Below are positions 54,457-63,486 of a stretch of DNA of 64,000 bases, in pieces. The stretch is taken from positions 434,001 through 498,000 of the forward strand of contig NZ_AKGD01000004.1 in assembly GCF_000271305.1 (NCBI RefSeq), in the 5' to 3' direction. Position 1 is the stretch's first letter. Every line of letters begins with the position of its first letter. The translations under genes were made by a program, and so were the position numbers. The notes under the pieces are model-generated. The model saw only the letters and a program-made list of their open reading frames with translations. It did no database searches and was not told the DNA's origin. The DNA is from Hydrocarboniphaga effusa AP103 (GTDB lineage: Bacteria > Pseudomonadota > Gammaproteobacteria > Nevskiales > Nevskiaceae).

Positions 54457-54544
54457 GCGCCGCGTACCATCGGCTTACGGGTGTCGTCCCTCTCGCCCTC
54501 CAGGGCACCGGTGGATCGGGGATGTCCGGAGCCGACGCACAGCC

Positions 54545-54700
54545 GCGCCTGCCCTGCCGCTCCTCTCTCCCGCTTGCGGGAGAGAGTCCCCGCACAGCGG
54601 GGGATACAGGGGGCGTCTCCACAGGGAGCGCAGTTTCCTGGCAGCCCCTCTCCCGGCCCTTCGGACCACCCTCTCCTACAAGTGGCAGAGAGGCTTGGGC
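54545..54700. repeat. CTCTCCCGC palindromic repeat inside the efflux operon
   Basis: The 293-nt gap between pump and outer-membrane factor holds CTCTCTCCCGCTTGCGGGAGAGAG (arms at 54563-54586), a smaller TCCCCGCACAGCGGGGGA hairpin and degenerate half-units to about 54700. It is the third copy of the dispersed family. Here it sits in a transcribed spacer, where it could attenuate or stabilise the downstream mRNA. Confidence 0.75.
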
Positions 54701-54749
54701 AAGACTCCTGCAAAGCGGCCGGGGCAGCCGCTCTTCAAATCGATCGAAC

Positions 54750-56168
54750 ATGAAACTCCGTCGCTCCGCCTTGCTTTGCCTCGCCGCAGCCGCGGTACTG
54801 CTCGCGGGTTGCGCGAGCACGCCCAAGCCATTGCCGACCGCGGAGCTGCAAGCCTCGTGGAGCGAAGCTCCGGCCGGCGACGTCACGCAGCTCACCGCCG
54901 ATGGCTCGGCCGCGTGGTGGACGCTGTTCGGCGATCCGGTGCTCGACGAGCTGATCAAGCGCGCCGAAGCGCGCAACCTCGATCTGCGCAGCGCCGAGGC
55001 CAGCGTGCAGGAGGCGCGCGCCTCGCGGGCCGGAGCGCGTTCCGCCCTGCTTCCGCAACTCAATCTCGACGCCGACTTCACGCGCGGCCGTCCGCTGCAG
55101 CTCGGCGGCAGCCTGCGCGAATCGGCCAGCATCGGCCCGACCGTGAACTGGGAGCTCGACCTGTTCGGTCGCCTGCGTTCGCAGCAGCGCGCCGAAGTAG
55201 CCAGCCTGCTCGCGAGCGAAGCCGATCGCGATGCGGTGCGCCTGACCGTGCTCGCCGAAGTGGCGCGCAGCTACCTCGAATACCGGCTCTTTCGCGTGCA
55301 GCAGTCGCTGGCCGAAAAGACCGTCGAAGCGCAGGCGCGCACCGCGCGCATCACCCAGGCCCGCTTCGGCCAGGGCATGGGCTCGCGGCTCGACGTGGAG
55401 CGCGCCAACTCCCTGCTCGCGACCATCCGCGCCGCGGTTCCGCAGGCGCACGAGCAGGCCGAATCGGCGTTTCATCGTCTGGTGCGACTGACCGCTTCGA
55501 CGCCCGAGGCGCTCGAAGCCCTGCTGCCGCGCGAGGTGTCGTCCGACAGCCTGCCGACCACCGACGCGCTGTCGGTGCTGCTGACACCGACACAGGTGCT
55601 CGGCCAGCGTCCCGACGTGCGCGCGGCCGAACGCCGGCTCGTCGCGGCGGCGGCCACGCTCGATGCGACGCGCACGCTGCGCTATCCGCAGCTCACGCTG
55701 TCGTCGCTGATCGGCATCGGCGTGACCGACGCCAGCGACATCTTCAAGAGCTCGACCAACACCTGGTCGATCAGCGCCGGCCTGCTGACGCCGCTGTTCG
55801 ATTTCGGCCGCATCCGCGCCGCGATCGACGTCGCCGATGCGCGCCAGGAGCAGGCCTACCTGGCCTACGAATCGTCGGTGCGCACCGCGCTGCAGGAAAC
55901 GCAGACCGCGATCGTGCTGTACACGCAGGGCCAGCTGCGCCAGACCGAGCTCGGGCACGCGGCCGATGCGGCGCGCAAGGCGGCGGCGATCGCGCGCACG
56001 CAGTACGCGCAGGGCCTGCTGTCGATGATCGACGTGCTCGACGCCGAACGCAGCCTCTACGACGCCGAGCGCGACTGGTCGTCGGCCTCGGCCGATGTGT
56101 CGCTGCGGCTGGTGACGCTGTACCAGACCATGGGCGTGGTGCCGTCGCGCCCGCCGGCACAGTCCTGA
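54750..56168 (+). CDS. Outer-membrane factor lipoprotein (TolC/OprM-like, NodT family)
   Basis: 472 residues. Lipoprotein signal with LLAGC (Cys21), then two OEP repeats of long helices. Typical parts are WWTLFGDPVLDELIKRA (about 52-68), NWELDLFGRLRSQ near 132, the hallmark LGQRPDVRAAERRL near 287 and LTPLFDFGRIRAAI near 350. It forms the outer-membrane channel of the tripartite pump. The frame is open far upstream through the repeat spacer, but ATG 54750 gives the signal peptide. The response regulator gene begins 22 nt later. Confidence 0.92.
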   Translation: MKLRRSALLCLAAAAVLLAGCASTPKPLPTAELQASWSEAPAGDVTQLTADGSAAWWTLFGDPVLDELIKRAEARNLDLRSAEASVQEARASRAGARSALLPQLNLDADFTRGRPLQLGGSLRESASIGPTVNWELDLFGRLRSQQRAEVASLLASEADRDAVRLTVLAEVARSYLEYRLFRVQQSLAEKTVEAQARTARITQARFGQGMGSRLDVERANSLLATIRAAVPQAHEQAESAFHRLVRLTASTPEALEALLPREVSSDSLPTTDALSVLLTPTQVLGQRPDVRAAERRLVAAAATLDATRTLRYPQLTLSSLIGIGVTDASDIFKSSTNTWSISAGLLTPLFDFGRIRAAIDVADARQEQAYLAYESSVRTALQETQTAIVLYTQGQLRQTELGHAADAARKAAAIARTQYAQGLLSMIDVLDAERSLYDAERDWSSASADVSLRLVTLYQTMGVVPSRPPAQS

Positions 56169-56190
56169 GTCCAGGCATACTCGCAGGCGT

Positions 56191-56880
56191 ATGAAGATCC
56201 TGATCGTCGAAGACGAACCCAAGACTTCCGCCTATTTGCAGCGCGGCCTGAGCGAGCAGGGTTACTCGGTCGATCTCGCCACCGACGGCGTCAGCGGCCT
56301 TCATCTGGCGATCGAGATCGATTACGACGTGATCGTGCTCGACGTCATGCTGCCGGGTCTGGACGGCCTGTCGGTGCTGCGCGAGCTGCGCCTGCGCAAA
56401 CAGACGCCGGTGATCATGCTGACCGCACGCGATCGCATCGACGATCGCGTGCTCGGCCTGCAGGCCGGCGCCGACGACTACCTGGTCAAGCCGTTCTCGT
56501 TCCTCGAACTGATCGCGCGCCTGCAGGCGCTCACGCGGCGCGGTCGCCAGGCGGCGGTGTCGCAGCTGCGCATCGGCGACCTCGAGATCGACCTGTTCGC
56601 GCGCAAGGCCTGGCGCGCGGGGCAGCGGCTCGACCTGACCGCCAAGGAATTCGCCCTGCTCGCCGCGCTCGCGCGCCGCCAGGGCGAGATCATGTCCAAG
56701 ACCGTCATCGCCGAGCTGGTCTGGGACGTCAATTTCGACAGCGACGCGAACGTCGTCGAAGTGGCGGTGCGCCGCCTGCGCGGCAAGCTCGACGATCCGT
56801 TCAAGCAGAAGCTGCTGCACACCATCCGCGGCATGGGCTACGTGCTCGAGGTTCGCGAGCCGCAGGAGCGGTCCGCGTGA
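56191..56880 (+). CDS. OmpR-family response regulator (CusR/CopR-like)
   Basis: 229 residues. Receiver domain with acidic pocket VEDEP, phospho-acceptor Asp51 in DVIVLDVMLPGLDG, TARD and DDYLVKPFSF. A winged-helix DNA-binding domain follows (LTAKEFALLAALARRQGEIMSK, shown by LTAKEFALL and RRLRGKLDD, then IRGMGYVLE). The sequence resembles heavy-metal regulators of the CusR/IrlR type. It is encoded directly behind the efflux genes and overlaps the kinase gene by 4 nt, so it probably controls this operon. Confidence 0.92.
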   Translation: MKILIVEDEPKTSAYLQRGLSEQGYSVDLATDGVSGLHLAIEIDYDVIVLDVMLPGLDGLSVLRELRLRKQTPVIMLTARDRIDDRVLGLQAGADDYLVKPFSFLELIARLQALTRRGRQAAVSQLRIGDLEIDLFARKAWRAGQRLDLTAKEFALLAALARRQGEIMSKTVIAELVWDVNFDSDANVVEVAVRRLRGKLDDPFKQKLLHTIRGMGYVLEVREPQERSA

Positions 56881-58238
56881 GGCTGTCGATCTCGCGGCGC
56901 CTCGCGATCATGTTCGCGGCGACCGGCTTTCTGGTGTTCGTGCTGTTCGGCGTGGTGCTGCACGGCGTGCTGCAGCGCGAGCTCGATCGCAGCGAGCGCG
57001 CGGAGCTCACGCGGCGCATGGATCTCTACACCCCGCTCGTGCTACGCAACGGCGAGCCCGCGCGCTGGCATCTGGTGGTGACGCGGCTCGATGCGGTGAC
57101 GCCCGACAACGGCAGCGCCCGCTACTGGGTGCTCGGCGACGATCCGGGCTTTCACTACGGCAGCCCCACGCCCGAGCTCATGGCAGTCGCGCGAAACGAA
57201 GGCTATGGCGAGATCCATCTCGAGGGCCACGAGGCGCCGCTGAGCATCCTCACGCGCAAACTCACGCTCGTCGACGGCAAGACGGTGGTGCGCTTCGTCT
57301 CGGCGGTCGACAAGGGCCGCTACATCGAGACGATGAACTCGTTCACCTATGCGCTGATCGGCGTGTCGATCGCCGGCATGCTGCTGGTGGCGGTGCTCGG
57401 TCACTGGATCGCGCATTTCTCGCTGCGTCCGCTCGAGCGCCTGGCGCAGGAGGCGCGAGGCCTGAGCCCGAGCAAGCTGTCGCAGCGCCTGCACAGCGCC
57501 GGTCTGCCACCCGAGCTGTCCGAGCTCACCGCTTCGTTCAACGGCGCGCTCGATCGTCTCGAATCGGCGTATCAGCAGCTCGAAGGCTTCAACGCCGATG
57601 CGGCGCACGAGTTGCGCACGCCGCTGACGAATCTGATCGGCCAGACCCAGGTCGCGCTGTCACGCGAGCGCGAGGCCGGCGATCTCGAAGAAACCCTGCA
57701 GTCGAACCTCGAGGAGCTCGAACGCCTGCGCGCCATCGTCAACGACATGCTGTTTCTCGCGCGCGCCGACCAGGGCCAGCGCGCGCGCGACCGCGTCCAG
57801 GTCTCGCTTGCGCAGGAGATCGCCAAGACCGTCGAGTATCTCGACTTCGTGCTCGACGATGCCGGCGTGCAGGTGCGCATCGACGGCGACGCGACCATCG
57901 CGGTCGAGACCGCCCTGCTCGGCCGGGCGATGACCAACCTGCTGATCAATGCGGTGCAGCACTCGGAGCGCAGCTCCGAGATCGTCGCCGAGATCGCCAG
58001 CGACGCCAACGGCGTACGCGTGGCCGTGCACAACTCCGGCCCGCGTATCGCCGACGATCACCTGGCGCGGCTGTTCGACCGCTTCTACCGCCTCGACAGC
58101 GCGCGCAGCGGCAGCCGCGACAACCATGGCCTCGGGCTCGCGATCGTGCGTGCGATCGCCAACATGCACGGCGGCTCGGTGTTCGCGCGCAGCGCGAGCG
58201 GCATCAACACCTTCGGCTTCACGCTCGCGGCGAGCTGA
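56877..58238 (+). CDS. Membrane sensor histidine kinase (CusS-like)
   Basis: 453 residues. TM1 (about 9-31), a periplasmic sensor domain (about 32-157), TM2 (about 158-180), HAMP (LRPLERLAQEARGLSPSKL), H-box NADAAHELRTPLTNL with His near 242, N-box NLLINAVQHS near 358, and G-boxes (GPRIADDHLARLFDRFYR, GLGLAIVRAI). The GTG start overlaps the regulator stop. It is the cognate kinase of the preceding regulator. The gene end overlaps the convergent ELM1-like gene by 20 nt. Confidence 0.92.
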   Translation: MRLSISRRLAIMFAATGFLVFVLFGVVLHGVLQRELDRSERAELTRRMDLYTPLVLRNGEPARWHLVVTRLDAVTPDNGSARYWVLGDDPGFHYGSPTPELMAVARNEGYGEIHLEGHEAPLSILTRKLTLVDGKTVVRFVSAVDKGRYIETMNSFTYALIGVSIAGMLLVAVLGHWIAHFSLRPLERLAQEARGLSPSKLSQRLHSAGLPPELSELTASFNGALDRLESAYQQLEGFNADAAHELRTPLTNLIGQTQVALSREREAGDLEETLQSNLEELERLRAIVNDMLFLARADQGQRARDRVQVSLAQEIAKTVEYLDFVLDDAGVQVRIDGDATIAVETALLGRAMTNLLINAVQHSERSSEIVAEIASDANGVRVAVHNSGPRIADDHLARLFDRFYRLDSARSGSRDNHGLGLAIVRAIANMHGGSVFARSASGINTFGFTLAAS

Positions 58239-59292
58239 TACCGGGCTTGGGCTCCAACAGCTCGCGGATGCGCGCGATCGTGCGCTCGCATTCGGCGCGC
58301 GCGACCGTCGCCGCGGCGCCGGCCTCCGAGAAGGCGCCCACGCTGTCGAGCCGCTGGTAATAGCCTTCGAGCTCGCGCGTCGAGGTGATGAGCCCGTTGC
58401 GCTGCAGCCATCGCAGCGGTACGCGCAGCAGCGCGTTGTGCTCGGCGAGCGCGTTCCATCCCGAGACGAAGCGGTAGCGCCAGTCGGGCTCGCGCGGCAG
58501 GCGGAACACTTCGACCGGCCTGGCGGTCGACAAGGCCTCGGCCACCATCAGCGCGCTGTCGCTGGTGACGATGAAGCGGTCGGCCCGGTCGAGCAGCGCC
58601 AGGTACGGGTTATCGTCGCGCTGCGGCTGGTAGACGTAATGCGGCCCGCGCAGGCGCCCGGCGATCAGCTGCGCGCAGGCTTCCGGCGTTCGCGGGCTGC
58701 GCAGGAACAGCAGGCTGCCGCCTTCGACCTGCGCGAGTTCGTTGGCGCGGTCGGCCAGCGCGCGCGCGACATCCGCTCCGAAGCGATACGGCCGGCTGTT
58801 GCCCCCGGCGAGCAGCACCGTCCATGGCCTCGGCAAGGCTTCGAGCCGTTCATGCAGCGCGCCCGGCAAGGCCGTGCGCTCGCGCTCGCGCAAAAACGGC
58901 AGCACGTTGCAGATGACGTTGGGCGCCGGTTCGAGCCCGTATTGCGCGGTGGTGACGACCAGGTCGAACCACTGCGCCCTTCCCCACGGCCGGCCGAAAT
59001 GCACGAGCTTCGTGACTCCGCCCGAGCGCTTGCGAATCCAGCGCGCCACCGCGGGCGAGCGTCGGCCGATGCTGAGCACCAGGCGCGGCGAGCCGGCCGG
59101 AATCGCCTCGGGGTTCGCCAGCGAATGCAGGCTGGCTCCGAGCAGCACGTTCGGCAGCGCCGGCCCCTTGAACTTGAGCGAAATCATCTCGAACGGCAGG
59201 CCCAGGGCCAGCGCCGCCGCGATCAGCTGATTGTTGTCGCCGGTTCGGCGGCCGAGCAGCACCCAGACCGGGTGCGCGCTGGTGCCGCTCAA
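58219..59292 (-). CDS. ELM1/GtrOC1-like family protein (PF06258)
   Basis: 357 residues matching the 'mitochondrial fission ELM1' family of bacteria. VWVLLGRRTGDNNQLIAAAL at the N-terminus, LPNVLLGASLHSL, LVLSIGRRSPAVARWIRKRSGG (parts GRRSPAVARWI and RKRSGGVTKLV), FDLVVTTAQYGL and LLAGGNSRPYRF are all in family order, and VTSDSALMVAEAL resembles a GT-B acceptor motif. Its role is uncertain, with glycosyltransferase-like activity in envelope glycan synthesis suspected. No ATG is near the family start. The TTG at 59290-59292 overlaps the stop of the upstream GT gene and has AGGGGGC before it. Confidence 0.83.
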   Translation of the reverse strand: MSGTSAHPVWVLLGRRTGDNNQLIAAALALGLPFEMISLKFKGPALPNVLLGASLHSLANPEAIPAGSPRLVLSIGRRSPAVARWIRKRSGGVTKLVHFGRPWGRAQWFDLVVTTAQYGLEPAPNVICNVLPFLRERERTALPGALHERLEALPRPWTVLLAGGNSRPYRFGADVARALADRANELAQVEGGSLLFLRSPRTPEACAQLIAGRLRGPHYVYQPQRDDNPYLALLDRADRFIVTSDSALMVAEALSTARPVEVFRLPREPDWRYRFVSGWNALAEHNALLRVPLRWLQRNGLITSTRELEGYYQRLDSVGAFSEAGAAATVARAECERTIARIRELLEPKPGISSPRA

Positions 59293-60206
59293 GCCGCCCC
59301 CTGGAGCGCCGGTTTTCGCCCGGCCTTGCGCACCAGTTCGAAAGCATCCGCGCGCACATGCTCGCGCTTGATCTCGGCTTCGAGCAGCGCAGGGCTGATG
59401 CTGCCGTTGTCCAGGCATTCGCCGAGCAGGCCGAAGAAGAAGCGCTCCTGCGCCGGGTCCGGGTGCGCCGAGTAATAGCCGGTCGGGCTGCCGCCCGTGA
59501 TCGCGGCGAGCGCCTTGCGCGCCTTGATGCCGAGGCGCTTGCCGAAAGTGGTGCCGCGCGAGGTGAAATCGGCGCGCAGGCCGGTCTTCCACGGCTGCGT
59601 GCGGCGGTGCGTGTTGTGCAGCAGCTTGGTGTTCTGGTCCAGGTGGTCGAAGTCGTTCCACTCGTCGCCGAAGGTTCCGATCGAGCCCGCGGGCTGCGTG
59701 AGCAGCCACATCCAGTCGCGATAGTCGACCGTGCCGTCGAAAGTCTTCTGGAAATCGGCCTCGGCGTCCCAGTGCCTGAGCCGGGCGCAGTCGAGCAGCA
59801 TGACGCTCGAGGCGTAATGCAGCGGACGCCGGCCGTCGGCCGCCATGCGGCGCGCGAGCAGCGAAGCCTGGCCCATGTCGGCATCGAGCAGCTCGTTGAT
59901 GTCACCGACCGCGAAGATGTCGGGGTCCATGAGCACGGCGCGGCCCTGGTAGCCGCGCAGCGCCGGCACCGCGAAGCGCAACGGCGTGAACGACTGCAGG
60001 TCGTCGTTGGTCCAGATGACGCGCTTGCCTTCACGCAGATAGGTCTTGCCCTCCTGCCTGCGCAGGAACTCGAAATCCTCGGCCATGATGATTTCGACGT
60101 CGAAGCGCCCGGGCGCGGCGCTGTTGCGGCGCAAGGAATGCTGGGCCACCAGCGCGCCGATCAGCTGCTTGGCATTGCTGTGGATGTATACCGCGCGGTC
60201 GACCAT
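59289..60206 (-). CDS. GT8-like glycosyltransferase
   Basis: 305 residues. A GT-A fold is suggested by AVYIHSNAKQLIGALVAQHSL at the N-terminus and the metal-binding D-x-D type motif VLMDPDIFAVGDINELL near residue 92, as in GT8-like enzymes. Later parts NTKLLHNTHRRTQPWK and FFFGLLGECLD are uncommented by known motifs. It is co-directional with the ELM1-like gene and overlaps it by 4 nt, so the two probably act together on a surface glycan such as LPS core (inference). No signal peptide is present. Confidence 0.75.
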   Translation of the reverse strand: MVDRAVYIHSNAKQLIGALVAQHSLRRNSAAPGRFDVEIIMAEDFEFLRRQEGKTYLREGKRVIWTNDDLQSFTPLRFAVPALRGYQGRAVLMDPDIFAVGDINELLDADMGQASLLARRMAADGRRPLHYASSVMLLDCARLRHWDAEADFQKTFDGTVDYRDWMWLLTQPAGSIGTFGDEWNDFDHLDQNTKLLHNTHRRTQPWKTGLRADFTSRGTTFGKRLGIKARKALAAITGGSPTGYYSAHPDPAQERFFFGLLGECLDNGSISPALLEAEIKREHVRADAFELVRKAGRKPALQGAA

Positions 60207-60346
60207 GGGTCCGGTCCCTGAAGGCTAATCAAATCATTATAAATCCGGCCGCTACGGCGCCGCTGAGGGCCGGGCTCACGAGGCCGAAAGCTTTTCGTAA
60301 GCGAGTCGAAAGGGATTCGTCAGTCCGCGTTTCTAGCATCGCGGTC

Positions 60347-61195
60347 ATGAACGACATCGGCTTCCTGCCCCCTCCGACCGCCCGCCGGCTCGTGCTGCGC
60401 CGCCACGGCCTGTACGCGGCCCAGCCCGCCCCATATGCGAGCCTGCAGTCGAGGCCCTGCCTGCTCGAGGACCATTACGCCGAACTCGCCGCAAGCTTTC
60501 CGCGGCTCGATCAGTTCGCTCCCGGCGCGGAGGCGCTCGACAACCGCGTGCTGCGCATCGCCTCCTCGCGCGTGATCGCGGAGCCGGGTTTCTCGGGGGC
60601 CTGGCGCTGGTTCGTGCAGCAGCACACCTCGCAGGCGTTCTGGGAGCAGATCGTGCGCGAATTCGGCGGGCAGATTCAGGCCCGCTATCCCGGACTCGAA
60701 CAGCGCTTCGGCAAGCCCATGCAGGATTGGCGCGCGGTGCGACGCGGGTCGGGCGAGGTCGGCGAAGTGACGCTGGAATGCCAGATCGTCGTCAACACGC
60801 CGGTGCGCACGGCCTCGTCGGTGAAGGCTCCGCATGTCGACCACGTGCGCAAGCTCTGGACCGGGCTGCTGTATTTCCGCTCGCCCGAAGACGACACGCC
60901 GGGCGGCGAGCTGCAGCTGTTCTCGTCCCCGCCCGGCCTGCGCTTCGACGCGCACCAGGCCTCGCGGCGCGAGGTGACGCTGGACCGCAGCCTGGCGTAT
61001 CAGCCCAACAGCTTCATCGGCTTCGTCAACGGCCCCGACGCGATTCACGCGGTCGCCCCGAGGCCGCCGACGCCGCAGGTGCGCCGCTATGTCGATTTCG
61101 TGGTCGAACTCGCCGAGCCGGTGTTCAAACTGCCGCAGATGAACCCGCTGCGCCGCGGCTGGTATCGCCTGCGCGAGCGCCAGGCGAGCCGCTGA
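60347..61195 (+). CDS. 2-oxoglutarate/Fe(II)-dependent oxygenase-like protein
   Basis: 282 residues. The double-stranded beta-helix core shows the iron triad: HVD (His163, Asp165) in APHVDHVRKLW and His234 in NGPDAIHAV, with an Arg nearby (RPPTPQVRR) to hold 2-oxoglutarate. FRSPEDDTPGGELQLF is typical of prolyl-hydroxylase-like members. No signal peptide is present. The substrate is unknown. The stop codon TGA forms part of the first unit of a 7-bp tandem repeat. The adjacent GT genes are divergent and might share a pathway. Confidence 0.8.
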   Translation: MNDIGFLPPPTARRLVLRRHGLYAAQPAPYASLQSRPCLLEDHYAELAASFPRLDQFAPGAEALDNRVLRIASSRVIAEPGFSGAWRWFVQQHTSQAFWEQIVREFGGQIQARYPGLEQRFGKPMQDWRAVRRGSGEVGEVTLECQIVVNTPVRTASSVKAPHVDHVRKLWTGLLYFRSPEDDTPGGELQLFSSPPGLRFDAHQASRREVTLDRSLAYQPNSFIGFVNGPDAIHAVAPRPPTPQVRRYVDFVVELAEPVFKLPQMNPLRRGWYRLRERQASR

Positions 61196-61256
61196 GACGG
61201 GAGACGGGAGACGGGAGACGGGAGACGGGAGACGGGAGACGGGAGACGGGAGACGC
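61194..61256. repeat. 7-bp tandem repeat GAGACGG, nine units
   Basis: Nine head-to-tail units of GAGACGG run from the stop codon of the oxygenase gene, the last ending in C. Two inverted copies (GTCTCCC) lie at about 61316-61330 within the final codons of the convergent sensor kinase gene. The two sides can form a long stem that would serve as a terminator for both genes. Unit number is likely to vary between strains. Confidence 0.92.
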
Positions 61257-61312
61257 AAAAGGAGAAATCCGGCCGGCTCGGCACGCAAGCGATTTCGCCG
61301 CAGCTGCCGCTT

Positions 61313-62725
61313 CTACGTCTCCCGTCTCCGGTTCCCCAGCTCCCGGCCCAAAAGCAGGCGCACGGTCAGGCCCTTGCCCCGCGGACCGTCTTCGAGAAGC
61401 AGCTCGCCGCCGTGCGCATGTGCGATCTCCTGCGCGATCGCCAGTCCCAGGCCGCTGCCTTCGCCCCGGGTTCCGCGCACGAAGCGGCGCAGCATGGTGT
61501 CGCGCTGATCGGCCTCAATACCCGGACCGTCATCCTCGACAAGGATCTCGGGCTGCGGTCGGCGCCGCAGAGCGAGTCTCAAGGTTCCCGGGCCCGGGTG
61601 ATAGTTGATCGCGTTGTCGATCAAATTGTTGAGCGCATCGCGGATCAGATCGGCGTCGCCGTCGATCCACAGCGGCCGATGCTCGTCCTCGCAGGCGAAC
61701 TGCATGTCGAGCCCACGCGCGAAGGCGCGCGGAGCCCAGTCGGCGCCGGTTTCCTGCACCAGGGCGACGAGGTCGATGCGCCGGAACGGCCGGTCGCCGC
61801 TGCTGTCGGGTTCGGCGCGGGCCAGCGAGAGCAGCTGGTTGGTCAGCCGCGCAGCGCGCTCGATCGAGGCACGCAGGGCGCCGAGCAGCGGCGCGATCTC
61901 GTCCTGCCGGCTTTCGCGAATCACCGCCTCGGCCTGCAGCTTGATCGCGGTCAGCGGGGTGCGCAGCTGGTGCGCCGCATGCGCGATGAAGCGCTGCTGC
62001 GCGGTCACCGCCGATTGCAGGCGCGCGAGCAGATCGTTGAGCGAGCGCGTGAGCGGCAGCACTTCTTCGGGCACGCCCTCGTCGGCGATCGGCGAGAGCT
62101 CGCGATGGCTGCGCGCCTCCAGCCGCTGCGCGAGGCTGTGCAAAGGCCGCAGGCCGCGGCGGATCGCGCGCCGCACGACCGCGGCGGTGACGCCGATCAG
62201 CAGCAGCTGCGGAAGCAGCGTGCTCGCCAGGATCGCGCTCGCCAGGCCGCTGCGCTTGCGCATGGTCTCGGCCACTTCGACATGCACGATTTCACCGTAG
62301 CGGCTCGCCGGAAGCTCGATGCGGGCGATGCGCACGGGCTCGTCGTCGATCTCGCCGTCGTAGAGCAAGGCGCCGTGGTAGTCGTCGACATCGCCGATGA
62401 CGTCCGGCATCGGCTGTGTTCTGCCGGCGATGAGGCCCTTGCGTTCACCGCTGATGCGGAAGTACGTGGTATCGGTTTCGTCCCATTCGAACAGGCGCTG
62501 GGTCGGCGCCGGCAGATCGACGAAAGGCCCGTCGTCGGTGCGCTCCACTTCGAGCGCGAGCGCGCTGGCCGAATCGAACAGCCAGCCGTCGTAGACGCTG
62601 TCGGCGAAGTAGTTCGCGAGCCCGTAGGACACCGCGCCGCCGAGCACCAGCACGGCGCTCAGCGGGCCGACCAGCGCGAACAGCAGGCCCGAGCGCAGGC
62701 TGTGGCGAGGCTCAGGACGGCTCAT
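61313..62725 (-). CDS. Sensor histidine kinase (TctE/QseC-like)
   Basis: 470 residues. TM1 (about 14-38), a periplasmic 2CSK_N/TctE-type sensor domain (about 39-165), TM2 (about 166-188), HAMP, H-box HAAHQLRTPLTAIK (His near 258), N-box NNLIDNAINYHPG and G-box GSGLGLAIAQEI. The AHQLRTPL form of the H-box is typical of the TctE group. The C-terminus ends NRRRET and is encoded by the inverted copies of the neighbouring 7-bp repeat, so tail length may vary. ATG overlaps the upstream regulator stop by 14 nt. Confidence 0.92.
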   Translation of the reverse strand: MSRPEPRHSLRSGLLFALVGPLSAVLVLGGAVSYGLANYFADSVYDGWLFDSASALALEVERTDDGPFVDLPAPTQRLFEWDETDTTYFRISGERKGLIAGRTQPMPDVIGDVDDYHGALLYDGEIDDEPVRIARIELPASRYGEIVHVEVAETMRKRSGLASAILASTLLPQLLLIGVTAAVVRRAIRRGLRPLHSLAQRLEARSHRELSPIADEGVPEEVLPLTRSLNDLLARLQSAVTAQQRFIAHAAHQLRTPLTAIKLQAEAVIRESRQDEIAPLLGALRASIERAARLTNQLLSLARAEPDSSGDRPFRRIDLVALVQETGADWAPRAFARGLDMQFACEDEHRPLWIDGDADLIRDALNNLIDNAINYHPGPGTLRLALRRRPQPEILVEDDGPGIEADQRDTMLRRFVRGTRGEGSGLGLAIAQEIAHAHGGELLLEDGPRGKGLTVRLLLGRELGNRRRET

Positions 62726-63386
62726 CGACCTGCAGCAGATAACCGAAGCCGCGCAGCGTCTGGATGCCCGATCCGGATTGCTCGATCTTCTTGCGCACGC
62801 GATGCACGTAGAGCTCGACCGCGTTCTCGGACATGCCGCTGTCCCAGCCGTCCACCGATTCGAGCAGCTGGCGTTTGCTGACGACGCGACCGTGGCGCAG
62901 CATCAGGCATTCGAGAATCGCGAATTCGCGCGGTGAAAGCTCCACCGGATCGGCATCGATGAAGACCCGGCGCTCGACCATCGACAGCCGCAGCCGGCCG
63001 ATCTCGACGTCGCCTCCACGCCGGGCCAGGCCGCGTCGGGTCACCGCGCGAATGCGCGCTTCGAGCTCGTCGAGATCGAAGGGCTTGACCACGTAGTCGT
63101 CGGCCCCGAGATCGAGCCCGAGCACGCGATCGGGCGGATCGTCTCGCGCGCTCAGGATCACCACCGGCGTGTGCTGGCGCTGCTTGCGCAGCCGGCGCAG
63201 CAGCTCGGTGCCATCGATGTCGGGCAGACCCAGATCGAGCACGATGCAGTCGTAACTGCCGTCGACGAGCGCGCCCAGCGCGGACTGGCCGTCGTGGCTC
63301 AGGTCGACGATGTTGCCGTCGCGCTGCAGCGCGCGCTGCAGGCTCAGGGCGATCGGCCGGTCATCTTCGACGACGAGCAGGCGCAT
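62712..63386 (-). CDS. OmpR-family response regulator (TctD/QseB-like)
   Basis: 224 residues. Receiver with VVEDD, phospho-acceptor Asp51 in DCIVLDLGLPDIDG, SARDDPPDR and DDYVVKPFD. A winged-helix domain follows, with LSPREFAILECLMLRHG and YVHRVRKKIEQSGSGIQTLRGFG (parts VHRVRKKIE and LRGFGYLLQ). The ATG at 63384-63386 gives the canonical N-terminus; a start at 63440 would add 18 residues. First gene of a regulator-kinase pair of unknown signal. Confidence 0.92.
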   Translation of the reverse strand: MRLLVVEDDRPIALSLQRALQRDGNIVDLSHDGQSALGALVDGSYDCIVLDLGLPDIDGTELLRRLRKQRQHTPVVILSARDDPPDRVLGLDLGADDYVVKPFDLDELEARIRAVTRRGLARRGGDVEIGRLRLSMVERRVFIDADPVELSPREFAILECLMLRHGRVVSKRQLLESVDGWDSGMSENAVELYVHRVRKKIEQSGSGIQTLRGFGYLLQVDEPS

Positions 63387-63486
63387 GGGAGAACCATTGA
63401 AAGAAGACGGTATTTTCGACGCCGGGGCGGACGAACGCAAAAGCCCATAAAATCACGCCCTTCTCGTTCAGGCAGGTGCGGTCACG

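Noticed and set aside
61194..61256. Possible CRISPR array
   Set aside because: 7-bp units directly abut without spacers, so it is a microsatellite-like array.
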